64,000 nucleotides of DNA from Oscillospiraceae bacterium. GTDB taxonomy: Bacteria; Bacillota; Clostridia; Oscillospirales; Ruminococcaceae. Where the stretch lies: assembly GCA_022791315.1 (NCBI GenBank), contig JAAVYW010000051.1:1-64000 (forward strand), read 5' to 3'. This document shows, piece by piece, positions 8,306-15,443 of the stretch. The notes beneath the pieces were generated by a model. The model was not told the DNA's origin, made no database searches, and was given only the letters and a program-made list of their open reading frames with translations. Both the position numbers and the translations under genes were made by a program. Numbering within the stretch: the stretch's first letter is position 1; every line of letters starts with the position of its first letter.

Positions 8306-10384
8306 TTATTCCCCCTCCACCGGCTCCAAAATCCGGTAGGAGTAGGGTCTCATTACAACCGTGCCGGAAACCGGCTCACCGGTGAGGGCATCGGTATACT
8401 GGGCATTTTTCAAATTCACCCGGTGCTCCTTCCCCTCAAAATTCTGTAGGAAGCAGTAGGCGTGTTCCTCGTCCCCCCGCAGGCTGGCTGTCACCCCCTT
8501 GGGCAGGTTGGTGTCCAGGGCCTTAGGCAGCTTCAGCTGTTTGGCTAGGGCCTGATAGAAGTTGTCCAGCATCCCGTCATGGGTGCGGCAGGCGATGTAA
8601 AAGGCCTGTCCCTGCCCGCAGCGGTTCACGGTCACAGCGGGATACCCCGCGTAAAAGTCCTCCTGGTAGGTTGCCAGCGCCTCGGCCCCCTCCAGGTGCA
8701 CCAGGTCGCAGAGGGTGTCAGCGGCAAAGGAGCCCTTCATCCCCAGATTGTTCTGGGCAAAGAGGACAGGGTTGGTCTCCCCGTCATAGAGCGCGTCAAT
8801 CTCCTCCGACCAGATGCCCATCACCCGGCGCAGCGGGCCGGGCCGCCCGGTGGTAAAGCACAGGTCGCTGTCGTCGGCAATGCCGCTCCAGTAGGTGGTT
8901 ACCAGGGTGCCGCCCCCCTCCACAAAGCGGGAGAGCTTCTCCCCCACGCCCTTGCGCACCTGATAGAGCATGGGGGCAATCACCAGGTCATAGCCCTCCA
9001 CCGGCGCTTCCGAGTCAATCACATCCACCGCAATCCCCCTGTCCCAGAAGGGCTTATAGTGATTTACGCAAGTCTGGAAGTAATCCCGGTGCTCTGCCCG
9101 GGGGCCCTTGGTGTCCCCCAATGCCCAGTGGTTCTGGGCGTCGTAGATAATCGCCACCTTGGCATCCGCCGAGGTGCCAATCACCCCTGCCAGCTTCTTC
9201 AAATCCTCGCCCAGTGCAGCCACTTCCCCAAACATCCTGGTGCGCTCTGTGGCGTAGTGGTCCACTACCCCGGCGTGGAATTTCTCGCTGCTCCCCAGGG
9301 ATTTCCGCCACTGGAAATACTGCACCGTGTCCGCACCGTGGGCCACTGCCTGCATGGAGGCCAGCGCGCTCATGCCGGGCCTCAGCAGCTTTGCCACCGG
9401 CTGCCAGTTGGTGGGCCCGGGGGCGCTCTCCATCAGCAAAAAGGGCTTGCCCCCCTTAAAAGAGCGGTTGATGTCGTGGATAAAGGCCCTGCGTGCGGCC
9501 TCCTCGTCCTGCCCGTAGGCCGGGTTGTGCCACCAGGGGTAGTTGTCCCAGCACACCACATCCAGTTCCTTCGCCATTTTATAGTAGTCCAAGGGGAACT
9601 GAGTGAAATCCATGTAGTTGGTGGTGACGGGAATCTGCGGGGCAATCTCTTTTAGCGGGGCAATCTCCGCCTTCAGGAAATCGATGGTCTGGTCGGAGCA
9701 AAAACGCCGCCAATCCAAATTCAGCCCGTGCAGGTTGCTGTCCCCCCGGCGGGAGGGCGGGTTAATCTCCTCAAAGCTGGTAAAGGTGTGGCTCCAAAAG
9801 GCTGTCCACCAGGCCTTGTTTAGCTCGTCCAGGCTATCATGATACCGCTCCCGCAGCCAGTCCCGGAAGGCGGCCTTGCACAGCTCGCAGTGGCATTCGC
9901 CGCTGTATTCGTTGGAGACATGCCACAAAATCACACCGGGGTGGTTCCGGTACCGGCTGGCCAGCCGGGTGTTCATCTGCTTCACCCTGTCCCGGTACAC
10001 CGGCGAGGTGAGGCAGTGGTTGTGCCGCTCGCCAAAGAGGGCCCGCACCCCCATCTCGTCCACCCGCAGCACCTCGGGATACTTTTTCGCCATCCAGGCC
10101 GGCCGCGCGCCGCTGGGGGTTGCCAAAATGGTGTACACCCCGTTCTGCCAGAGCCCGTCAATGACCTTGTCAAGCCACTCGAATGTATAGCGCCCCTCCT
10201 CCGGCTCCAGCGCCGCCCAGGCAAAGATACCCACCGACATCACATTGCAGCCCGCCAGCTTCATCAGCCGGAAATCCTCTTCCAATGTCTCGGGATAAAA
10301 TTTCATCCACTGGTCTGGGTTATAGTCCCCGCCGTGCAGGATTCCCTCCACAGCAGGGGAAAACGGCCCAAAATTAGGCTTCAA
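8306..10384 (-). CDS. Beta-galactosidase, glycoside hydrolase family 42
   Basis: The protein has 692 residues, full length for GH42, and no signal peptide, so it is cytoplasmic. The N-terminal barrel opens with GGDYNPDQW. The acid/base Glu lies in VSNEY (E159) and the nucleophile in LLMESAPGP (E319). The CxCxxC cluster just after E159 matches the zinc site of GH42 enzymes. A trimerisation and a beta domain follow. The start codon appears to be TTG, 7 nt after AGGAGG, with no better in-frame ATG. It is the last gene of the kduI-kduD-cupin-GH42 operon, suggesting galactosides released with uronates. Confidence 0.9.
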   Translation of the reverse strand: MKPNFGPFSPAVEGILHGGDYNPDQWMKFYPETLEEDFRLMKLAGCNVMSVGIFAWAALEPEEGRYTFEWLDKVIDGLWQNGVYTILATPSGARPAWMAKKYPEVLRVDEMGVRALFGERHNHCLTSPVYRDRVKQMNTRLASRYRNHPGVILWHVSNEYSGECHCELCKAAFRDWLRERYHDSLDELNKAWWTAFWSHTFTSFEEINPPSRRGDSNLHGLNLDWRRFCSDQTIDFLKAEIAPLKEIAPQIPVTTNYMDFTQFPLDYYKMAKELDVVCWDNYPWWHNPAYGQDEEAARRAFIHDINRSFKGGKPFLLMESAPGPTNWQPVAKLLRPGMSALASMQAVAHGADTVQYFQWRKSLGSSEKFHAGVVDHYATERTRMFGEVAALGEDLKKLAGVIGTSADAKVAIIYDAQNHWALGDTKGPRAEHRDYFQTCVNHYKPFWDRGIAVDVIDSEAPVEGYDLVIAPMLYQVRKGVGEKLSRFVEGGGTLVTTYWSGIADDSDLCFTTGRPGPLRRVMGIWSEEIDALYDGETNPVLFAQNNLGMKGSFAADTLCDLVHLEGAEALATYQEDFYAGYPAVTVNRCGQGQAFYIACRTHDGMLDNFYQALAKQLKLPKALDTNLPKGVTASLRGDEEHAYCFLQNFEGKEHRVNLKNAQYTDALTGEPVSGTVVMRPYSYRILEPVEGE

Positions 10385-10402
10385 ATCAATTCCTCCTCTG
10401 TA

Positions 10403-10729
10403 TCATTTCAAAAAATCGTCCCGTTTTGGGGTGAAGATGTCAAGCATTAAGGAATCGTCTTCCAGGCACACCAGCCCGTGGGGCACGTCCTTTTCCGCGT
10501 AAAAGCAGTCCCCCGCCCGCAGCACCTGTTTTTTGCCCTCCATCTGGGCCTCAAAGCTGCCGCGGATGATGTAACCGCACTGCCGGTGGAGATGGGCATG
10601 CACATCCCCCACCTGCCCCTTGTTCCAGTGGAGCTCGCACACCATCAAGTCGTCCAGATACCCTTTGATTTTCCGTGTCACGCCGTTTTCCAGCGTAACA
10701 GCCTCTGTCTCCCTATCCAAGATAAACAT
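10403..10729 (-). CDS. Small single-domain cupin protein
   Basis: The protein has 108 residues. The cupin motif 1 region is GDVHAHLHRQCGYIIRG and motif 2 is AGDCFYAEKDVPHGL, with His residues placed as metal ligands. The second of these (PHGL) is typical of Cupin_2 proteins. Small cupins next to kduI are often annotated as sugar-related or pectin-degradation (KdgF-like) proteins. KdgF linearises 4,5-unsaturated galacturonate, which would fit immediately upstream of KduI in the pathway, but that assignment is inference. It sits between kduD and GH42 with short gaps. Confidence 0.72.
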   Translation of the reverse strand: MFILDRETEAVTLENGVTRKIKGYLDDLMVCELHWNKGQVGDVHAHLHRQCGYIIRGSFEAQMEGKKQVLRAGDCFYAEKDVPHGLVCLEDDSLMLDIFTPKRDDFLK

Positions 10730-10787
10730 CGCTGTCTCTTCCTTTCCCGTTCAGTGCCCAAAGCCAACACAGACAAAGCACCAGCCC

Positions 10788-11573
10788 CTATTTCGGCTGT
10801 TTCCCAATAGTGGCCAGAATACCACCGTCTACATACAAAATGTGCCCATTGACGAAATCCGAAGCCCGGGAAGCCAGGAACACCGCCGGCCCCGCCAAAT
10901 CCTCCGGCGTTCCCCAGCGCGCGGCAGGGGTTTTGCTGATAATAAAATCGTTAAAGGGATGCCCGGGGGTGCGCAGGGGGGCAGTTTGAGGCGTGGCAAT
11001 GTAGCCTGGCCCCAGCCCGTTTACCTGGATATTGTATTCTCCCCATTCGCTGGCCAAGCTTTTAGTAAGCATCTTCAGCCCACCCTTGGCCGAGGCGTAA
11101 GCTGACACCGTCTCCCTGCCCAGTTCGCTCATCATAGAACAAATATTGATAATTTTGCCACTGCCCTGTCTTATCATGCCAGGGGCCACTGCCTTTGCCA
11201 CAATAAAGGGTGCCACCAGGTCCACGTCAATCACCTTGGCAAAGTCTCCCGCGTCCATCTCCAGTACTGGGACGCGCTTAATAATCCCAGCGTTGTTCAC
11301 CAGGATATCAATGGTAGCCACTTCCTGCTCCACCCGGGCCACAAAGGCCTTCACAGCCTCCTCATCCGTCACATCGCACACATAGCCGTGGGCAGAAATC
11401 CCTGCCTGCCGATAGGCGGCCCGCCCCTTTTCCACCAGCTCCTCTGTTAAATCATTAAACACGATTTTGGCCCCTGCCCCTGCCAGTGCCGAGGCAATGG
11501 CAAAGCCGATGCCATAGGAGCCCCCTGTTACAAGGGCCACCTTTCCCGTCAAATCAAAGAGGGAGCATGCCAT
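10788..11573 (-). CDS. kduD: SDR oxidoreductase, KduD / gluconate 5-dehydrogenase type
   Basis: The protein has 261 residues with a Rossmann fold. The cofactor motif is TGGSYGIG (16-23), with NNAG (93-96) and the catalytic triad S146, Y159, K163. The C-terminal GYIATPQTAPLR and TPAARWG stretches are typical of Firmicute gluconate-5-dehydrogenase / KduD proteins. Lying directly after kduI, the likely reaction is reduction of 3-deoxy-D-glycero-2,5-hexodiulosonate to 2-keto-3-deoxygluconate. Gluconate 5-dehydrogenase is the alternative, and sequence alone does not separate them. Confidence 0.82.
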   Translation of the reverse strand: MACSLFDLTGKVALVTGGSYGIGFAIASALAGAGAKIVFNDLTEELVEKGRAAYRQAGISAHGYVCDVTDEEAVKAFVARVEQEVATIDILVNNAGIIKRVPVLEMDAGDFAKVIDVDLVAPFIVAKAVAPGMIRQGSGKIINICSMMSELGRETVSAYASAKGGLKMLTKSLASEWGEYNIQVNGLGPGYIATPQTAPLRTPGHPFNDFIISKTPAARWGTPEDLAGPAVFLASRASDFVNGHILYVDGGILATIGKQPK

Positions 11574-11620
11574 ACTTTTAACCTTCTCTCTTCCAAATTG
11601 TGAAAACCCTTTCCTACTTT

Positions 11621-12463
11621 CTACCGCAGGTCCATAACGGAGAGGTTGTCCATGTCGTCAAATTCCTGATTTTCCCCGCACATAGCCCAGATGAAGGCAT
11701 AGGAAGCTGTCCCGCTCCCCGCATGGATGGACCAGCTGGGGCTGATTACCGCCTGCTCATTGTGCAGGATGATATGCCGGGTTTCCGTTGGCTCCCCCAT
11801 GTAGTGAAAGACCACGTTGTCCTCCGGGATTTTGAAGTACATGTACACCTCCATGCGCCGTTCATGGGTGTGGGCCGGCATGGTGTTCCACACGCTCCCC
11901 TCGTCCAGAATGGTGCAGCCCATCAGCAGCTGGCAGGTTTCCAGCACATCAGGGTGAATCAGCTGATTGATGGTGCGCTCATTGGAGGAGGCCCTACCTC
12001 CCAGGTGCCGCTTGGCTGCCTTTTCCATGGAGATAAAGGTGGTGGGACAGGCCTTGTGCGCCGGCGTGGAGCACATGTAAAACTTGGCGGGTTCCCCGGC
12101 GTTTTCGCTGGAGAGGGTCACTTCCCTTGTTCCCATGGATACATACAGCGTGTCCAGATGCCCCAGGGCAAATTTCTTTCCGTCGGCAGTCACCTCTCCC
12201 GGCCCGCCGATGTTGATGATTCCCAGCTCCCGCCGCTGCAAAAAGTAATCCACCCCAAAGTTTTTCCGGCAGTCCAGCGTGGCTCCCAGTTCCAGCGAGG
12301 TCTCTACAGGCATAGCCCCCAGCACCACAATCCGGTCCACATGGGAATAGGTAGCCGTCAGTTCCCCCGGCAAAAACAGCTTCTCAATCAAAAATTCCCG
12401 CCGCAATTCCTCCGTTGTATATCGTTTCACATCCCGCTGATTTGTGCTGTATCGAATGTCCAT
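11621..12463 (-). CDS. kduI: 5-dehydro-4-deoxy-D-glucuronate isomerase
   Basis: The protein has 280 residues, the usual KduI length, with a bicupin fold. Recognisable stretches are PGELTATYSHVDRIV, YFLQRRELGIINIGG, CSTPAHKACPTTFI and NTMPAHTHERRMEVY; the last holds the metal-binding HTHERR with the downstream Glu. KduI isomerises the keto-uronate from pectin or glycosaminoglycan disaccharides. It is the first gene of its operon, with a promoter at 12519-12547. Its product is the KduD substrate, matching gene order. Confidence 0.93.
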   Translation of the reverse strand: MDIRYSTNQRDVKRYTTEELRREFLIEKLFLPGELTATYSHVDRIVVLGAMPVETSLELGATLDCRKNFGVDYFLQRRELGIINIGGPGEVTADGKKFALGHLDTLYVSMGTREVTLSSENAGEPAKFYMCSTPAHKACPTTFISMEKAAKRHLGGRASSNERTINQLIHPDVLETCQLLMGCTILDEGSVWNTMPAHTHERRMEVYMYFKIPEDNVVFHYMGEPTETRHIILHNEQAVISPSWSIHAGSGTASYAFIWAMCGENQEFDDMDNLSVMDLR

Positions 12464-12518
12464 TCAGCCATCTTTCCTTTCTGTTCACGCCCTTTTGTCC
12501 AGTTCTGTTCTGTTTTTC

Positions 12519-12547
12519 ATTATATCCCAACCATGGGTAAAACACAA
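12519..12547 (-). promoter_or_regulatory. Promoter of the kduI operon
   Basis: TTGTGT, 17-bp spacer, TATAAT on the minus strand. The spacer contains ACCCATGGTTGGG, a partial dyad that could be part of an operator (weak). Confidence 0.65.
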
Positions 12548-12610
12548 GATTTTTTTGTCAGTCCTCATGAAAGTATTTCCTGTATTAGGCTTCTATTTGT
12601 CTTCTATGCC

Positions 12611-12642
12611 AAAAAACAGCAGAAGGATACCGCTCCCTCTGC
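12611..12642 (-). terminator. Terminator of the feo operon
   Basis: On the minus strand, GCAGAGGGA pairs with TCCTTCTGC (one G-U) around a 6-nt loop, followed by TGTTTTTT. It lies 42 nt past the stop of the small Cys-rich gene. Confidence 0.75.
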
Positions 12643-12683
12643 CATTTTTCCGCTGCAACAACACAGCCGCAATACAGGAAAAG

Positions 12684-12836
12684 CTACCTCTTTCCCTCTG
12701 TGCATTTTTCACAATTCCCGGAACACCTTTTGCACCCGGCGCATCCGCCACACCCCTTGTGCCGCACACAGTACCGCACCGCCAGCCCAAAGAGCGCCGC
12801 CAAAACCGCCAGGATGCCCCAGTCTAAAATCCCCAT
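12684..12836 (-). CDS. FeoB-associated Cys-rich membrane protein
   Basis: The protein has 50 residues. The FeoB stop codon lies inside the Shine-Dalgarno sequence ATAGGAGGGG, so translation is coupled. One membrane helix (ILDWGILAVLAALFGLAV) is followed by a tail with seven Cys in CGGCAGCKRC and SGNCEKC contexts. This matches the small Cys-rich proteins often found after feoB in Clostridia (FeoC-like or FeoB-associated). They are thought to help assemble FeoB or handle ferrous iron; the mechanism is not established. Confidence 0.85.
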   Translation of the reverse strand: MGILDWGILAVLAALFGLAVRYCVRHKGCGGCAGCKRCSGNCEKCTEGKR

Positions 12837-12845
12837 AATCCCCTC

Positions 12846-14852
12846 CTATCTCACAAGCAGCCTGCCCACCTGGTACACCAGGCAGGCCACCACCCAGGCC
12901 ACAGCACTCTGGGAGAGGGCAATGCCCGCAGCCGCCAGCCCGCTGTGCAGTTCCCGTTTCACCGCGCTGATAGCGGCCACGCAGGGGGTATAGAGCAGGG
13001 TAAACACCAAAAACGCCACCGCAGAGAGAGGGGAAAACATGGCTGTCAGCGCCCCGGTCAAATCGCCGGAGCTGGCCCCGGTGAGCACTGCCAGCGTACT
13101 CACCACCGCCTCCTTGGCGCTGAACCCAGTGATAAGCGCCGTCGCCGCCCGCCAGTCTGAGAACCCCAGCGGGGCAAAGAGGGGGGCAATCAGCTGCCCA
13201 ATCCCCGCCAGCATGCTCTCCCCGCTCTCCTGCACCACATTGAACCGCAGGTCAAACGTCTGCAAAAACCAGATGATAATGGTGGCTACAAAAATCACAG
13301 TAAACGCCCTGGTGAGGAAGTCCTTGGCCTTGTCCCACATCAGCAGCCCCACGCTCTTGGGGCTGGGCAGCCGGTAGTTGGGCAGCTCCATCACAAAGGG
13401 CACCGGGTTCCCCCGGAAAGCGGTCTTCTTCAGCACCAGCCCGCAGAGCACCCCCACCAGCATCCCGAATAGATAGAGCCCAATCATCACCAGCGCCCGG
13501 TACTTGGGAAAAAACGCCATGGTAAACACGCCGTAGATGGGCAGCTTGGCACTGCAGCTCATAAACGGGGTGAGCAAAATCGTCATCCGCCTGTCCCGCT
13601 CGCTGGAAAGGGTGCGGCTGGCCATAATCGCCGGCACCGAGCATCCAAACCCGATGAGCATGGGCACAAAGCTGCGCCCCGAGAGCCCGATTTTCCGCAG
13701 CAGTTTGTCCATCACAAAGGCCACCCTGGCCATGTACCCGCTGTCCTCCAAAATGGAGAGGAAGAAAAAGAGGGTCACAATCACCGGCAAGAAGGAGAGC
13801 ACGCTCCCCACCCCGGCAAACACCCCGTCAATGATAAGGGAGTGTACCACCGGGTTGATGCCGTAAGCCGCCAGCGCACTGTCTGTCAGCGCGGTAAAGG
13901 CGTCAATCCCCATGGAGAGCAGGTTGCTGAGAAACGCCCCAATCACTCCGAACGTGAGCCAGAACACCAGCAGCATAATGCACAGGAATACCGGGATAGC
14001 CAGGTATTTGTGGGTCAGCACCGCGTCCATCTTCAGGCTGCGCCGGTGCTCCCTGCTCTCGCCCCCCTTCACCACTGTGTCGGCACAGATGCCGTCGATA
14101 AAGGTGTAGCGCATGTCCGCCAGGGCGGCCTCCCGGTCGGTGCCCAGCTCCTCCTCCATCTCAGCCACACTGTGCTCAATCAGCTCCAGCTCGTTTTCCG
14201 AGAGCAGCAGCTTTTCCCGAATCGGGTCTCCCCCCTCCACCAGCTTCACCGCTGCAAAGCGCGCCGGCACCCCAATCAGCTCCGCATGGTCCTCCACCAC
14301 ATGGGTAATGGAGTGAATCGCCCTATGTACCGCGCCGGAACAAAAATCCAGCCGCCCTGGCTTGCGCCTGGCCCGGGCCGTCTCAATCGCCAGGGCAATC
14401 AGTTCCTCTACGCCCTCGTTTTTTGCCGCCGCAATGGGCACCACCGGCACCCCCAGATGCTCCGAGAGCTCCTTCACCCGGATGGTCCCGCCGCTGCCCC
14501 GTACCTCGTCCATCATATTCAGGGCAATCACCATGGGAATCCCCAGTTCCAAAAGCTGCAAGCTGAGATAGAGGTTCCGCTGGATATTGGTGGCATCCAC
14601 AATGTTGATAATCCCGTCCGGCTTCCCCTGCAAAAGGAAATCCCGCGTGACAATCTCCTCGCTGGTGTAGGGCGAGAGGGAATAGATACCCGGCAAATCC
14701 ACCACCGTATCCTCCTTGTGCCCGCGAATCACGCCATCCTTCCGCTCCACCGTCACCCCTGGGAAATTCCCCACATGCTGGTTGGAGCCGGTGAGCTGGT
14801 TGAACAGCGTGGTCTTCCCGCTGTTCTGGTTCCCTGCAAGCGCGAAAATCAT
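12846..14852 (-). CDS. feoB: Ferrous iron transport protein B
   Basis: The protein has 668 residues. The N-terminal G domain has G1 GNQNSGKT (7-14), switch I NFPGVTVE, G3 DLPG and G4 NMMD, then a helical GDI-like region. The C-terminal membrane part has the two Gate motifs and NupC-like helices, including FVPMLIGFGCSVPAIM with the conserved Cys, and GFSAKEAVVSTLAVL. It imports Fe(II) across the cytoplasmic membrane. Its start overlaps the feoA stop by 4 bp (ATGA). The length is slightly short for FeoB but no domain is missing. Confidence 0.96.
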   Translation of the reverse strand: MIFALAGNQNSGKTTLFNQLTGSNQHVGNFPGVTVERKDGVIRGHKEDTVVDLPGIYSLSPYTSEEIVTRDFLLQGKPDGIINIVDATNIQRNLYLSLQLLELGIPMVIALNMMDEVRGSGGTIRVKELSEHLGVPVVPIAAAKNEGVEELIALAIETARARRKPGRLDFCSGAVHRAIHSITHVVEDHAELIGVPARFAAVKLVEGGDPIREKLLLSENELELIEHSVAEMEEELGTDREAALADMRYTFIDGICADTVVKGGESREHRRSLKMDAVLTHKYLAIPVFLCIMLLVFWLTFGVIGAFLSNLLSMGIDAFTALTDSALAAYGINPVVHSLIIDGVFAGVGSVLSFLPVIVTLFFFLSILEDSGYMARVAFVMDKLLRKIGLSGRSFVPMLIGFGCSVPAIMASRTLSSERDRRMTILLTPFMSCSAKLPIYGVFTMAFFPKYRALVMIGLYLFGMLVGVLCGLVLKKTAFRGNPVPFVMELPNYRLPSPKSVGLLMWDKAKDFLTRAFTVIFVATIIIWFLQTFDLRFNVVQESGESMLAGIGQLIAPLFAPLGFSDWRAATALITGFSAKEAVVSTLAVLTGASSGDLTGALTAMFSPLSAVAFLVFTLLYTPCVAAISAVKRELHSGLAAAGIALSQSAVAWVVACLVYQVGRLLVR

Positions 14853-15097
14853 GCCTCCACCTCCTCCACCGTGATATTCTTGGCATCCTCCACCCGCAGC
14901 GTCAGCTCATATCCCCGCAGATGCAGCTCAATCGGGTCCCCCATCGGCGCAATTTTCCGCACCATCACCCGTGTATTCGGGGTCAGCCCCATATCCAGCA
15001 GCCGCCTGCGCAGGGCCCCCTCTCCCCCCACTTTGCATATCCTGGCCTGTTTGCCAATGGCAAGCTCCCCCAGTGTCATCCCCATCGTTATGACCAT
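14849..15097 (-). CDS. feoA: Ferrous iron transport protein A
   Basis: The 82-residue SH3-like FeoA domain includes LRRRLLDMGLTPNTRV, then PMGDPIELHLRGYELTLR. It is a cytosolic partner of FeoB. In-frame ATGs at codons 1, 5 and 7 are all possible starts. The first is weakly supported because its Shine-Dalgarno-like GAAGGCT lies inside a hairpin; MTLGEL (codon 7) is the more family-like N-terminus. It is the first gene of the feoA-feoB-Cys protein operon. Confidence 0.92.
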   Translation of the reverse strand: MVITMGMTLGELAIGKQARICKVGGEGALRRRLLDMGLTPNTRVMVRKIAPMGDPIELHLRGYELTLRVEDAKNITVEEVEA

Positions 15098-15177
15098 AGC
15101 CTTCGCCCTCGCGAAGGCTTCCTCTCTCCCCTTTTCGGGGTGGTTTTGCGCAGCAAAATCGCAGCCGCTTTGGCGGC
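15098..15177 (-). promoter_or_regulatory. Chain of four short hairpins in the feoA leader
   Basis: Four stems follow one another: AGCCTTCG/CGAAGGCT (15098-15119), CCCC/GGGG (15128-15140), TTTTGC/GCAAAA (15144-15158) and GCCGC/GCGGC (15164-15177). The one nearest the gene covers the ribosome-site region of the first ATG. Regulation at this point is inference; a dispersed palindromic repeat is the alternative. Confidence 0.5.
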
Positions 15178-15238
15178 GAAAGCCACAAAAGACGAGATTG
15201 AAAATTTATTTTCAGCCTTCCCCTCTTTTCCAAAATCC

Positions 15239-15258
15239 GTGTTATCCTTGACTAACAC
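15239..15258. promoter_or_regulatory. Inverted repeat just downstream of the feoA start site
   Basis: GTGTTA and TAACAC separated by 8 bp, starting about 10 bp past the -10 box. The position suits a repressor of the feo operon. It is not a 7-1-7 Fur box; a DtxR/MntR-type or other metal regulator is possible. Confidence 0.45.
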
Positions 15259-15267
15259 TCCGCCTCT

Positions 15268-15296
15268 ATTATATGCCCCCGCCCCTTTCCTGTCAA
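15268..15296 (-). promoter_or_regulatory. Consensus sigma-A promoter of the feo operon
   Basis: A perfect TTGACA (15291-15296), 17-bp spacer, perfect TATAAT (15268-15273). Such a strong promoter usually needs repression, which fits the adjacent inverted repeat. Confidence 0.85.
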
Positions 15297-15390
15297 GCGC
15301 CCTGTCTTTCTTTTTTGGGCTCCCTCCCTTCGGGGCGCCGCCGGCTCCAGCTTTGGGCCAGGATAGGAGCTCTCTTCCTCTGTTTTTTGG

Positions 15391-15431
15391 AAAAAACACC
15401 CCCTGCGCGTCTGGGCATCACGCGCAGGGGG
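15391..15431 (-). terminator. Terminator of the second surface-protein gene
   Basis: An 11-bp perfect stem CCCCCTGCGCG (15399-15409) / CGCGCAGGGGG (15421-15431), then TTTTTT on the minus strand. Confidence 0.88.
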
Positions 15432-15443
15432 GCTCTGTTGTAT

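Noticed and set aside
15239..15258. Fur box at the feo promoter
   Set aside because: The repeat has 6-bp arms with an 8-bp gap, not the 7-1-7 form. I list it only as an unassigned operator.
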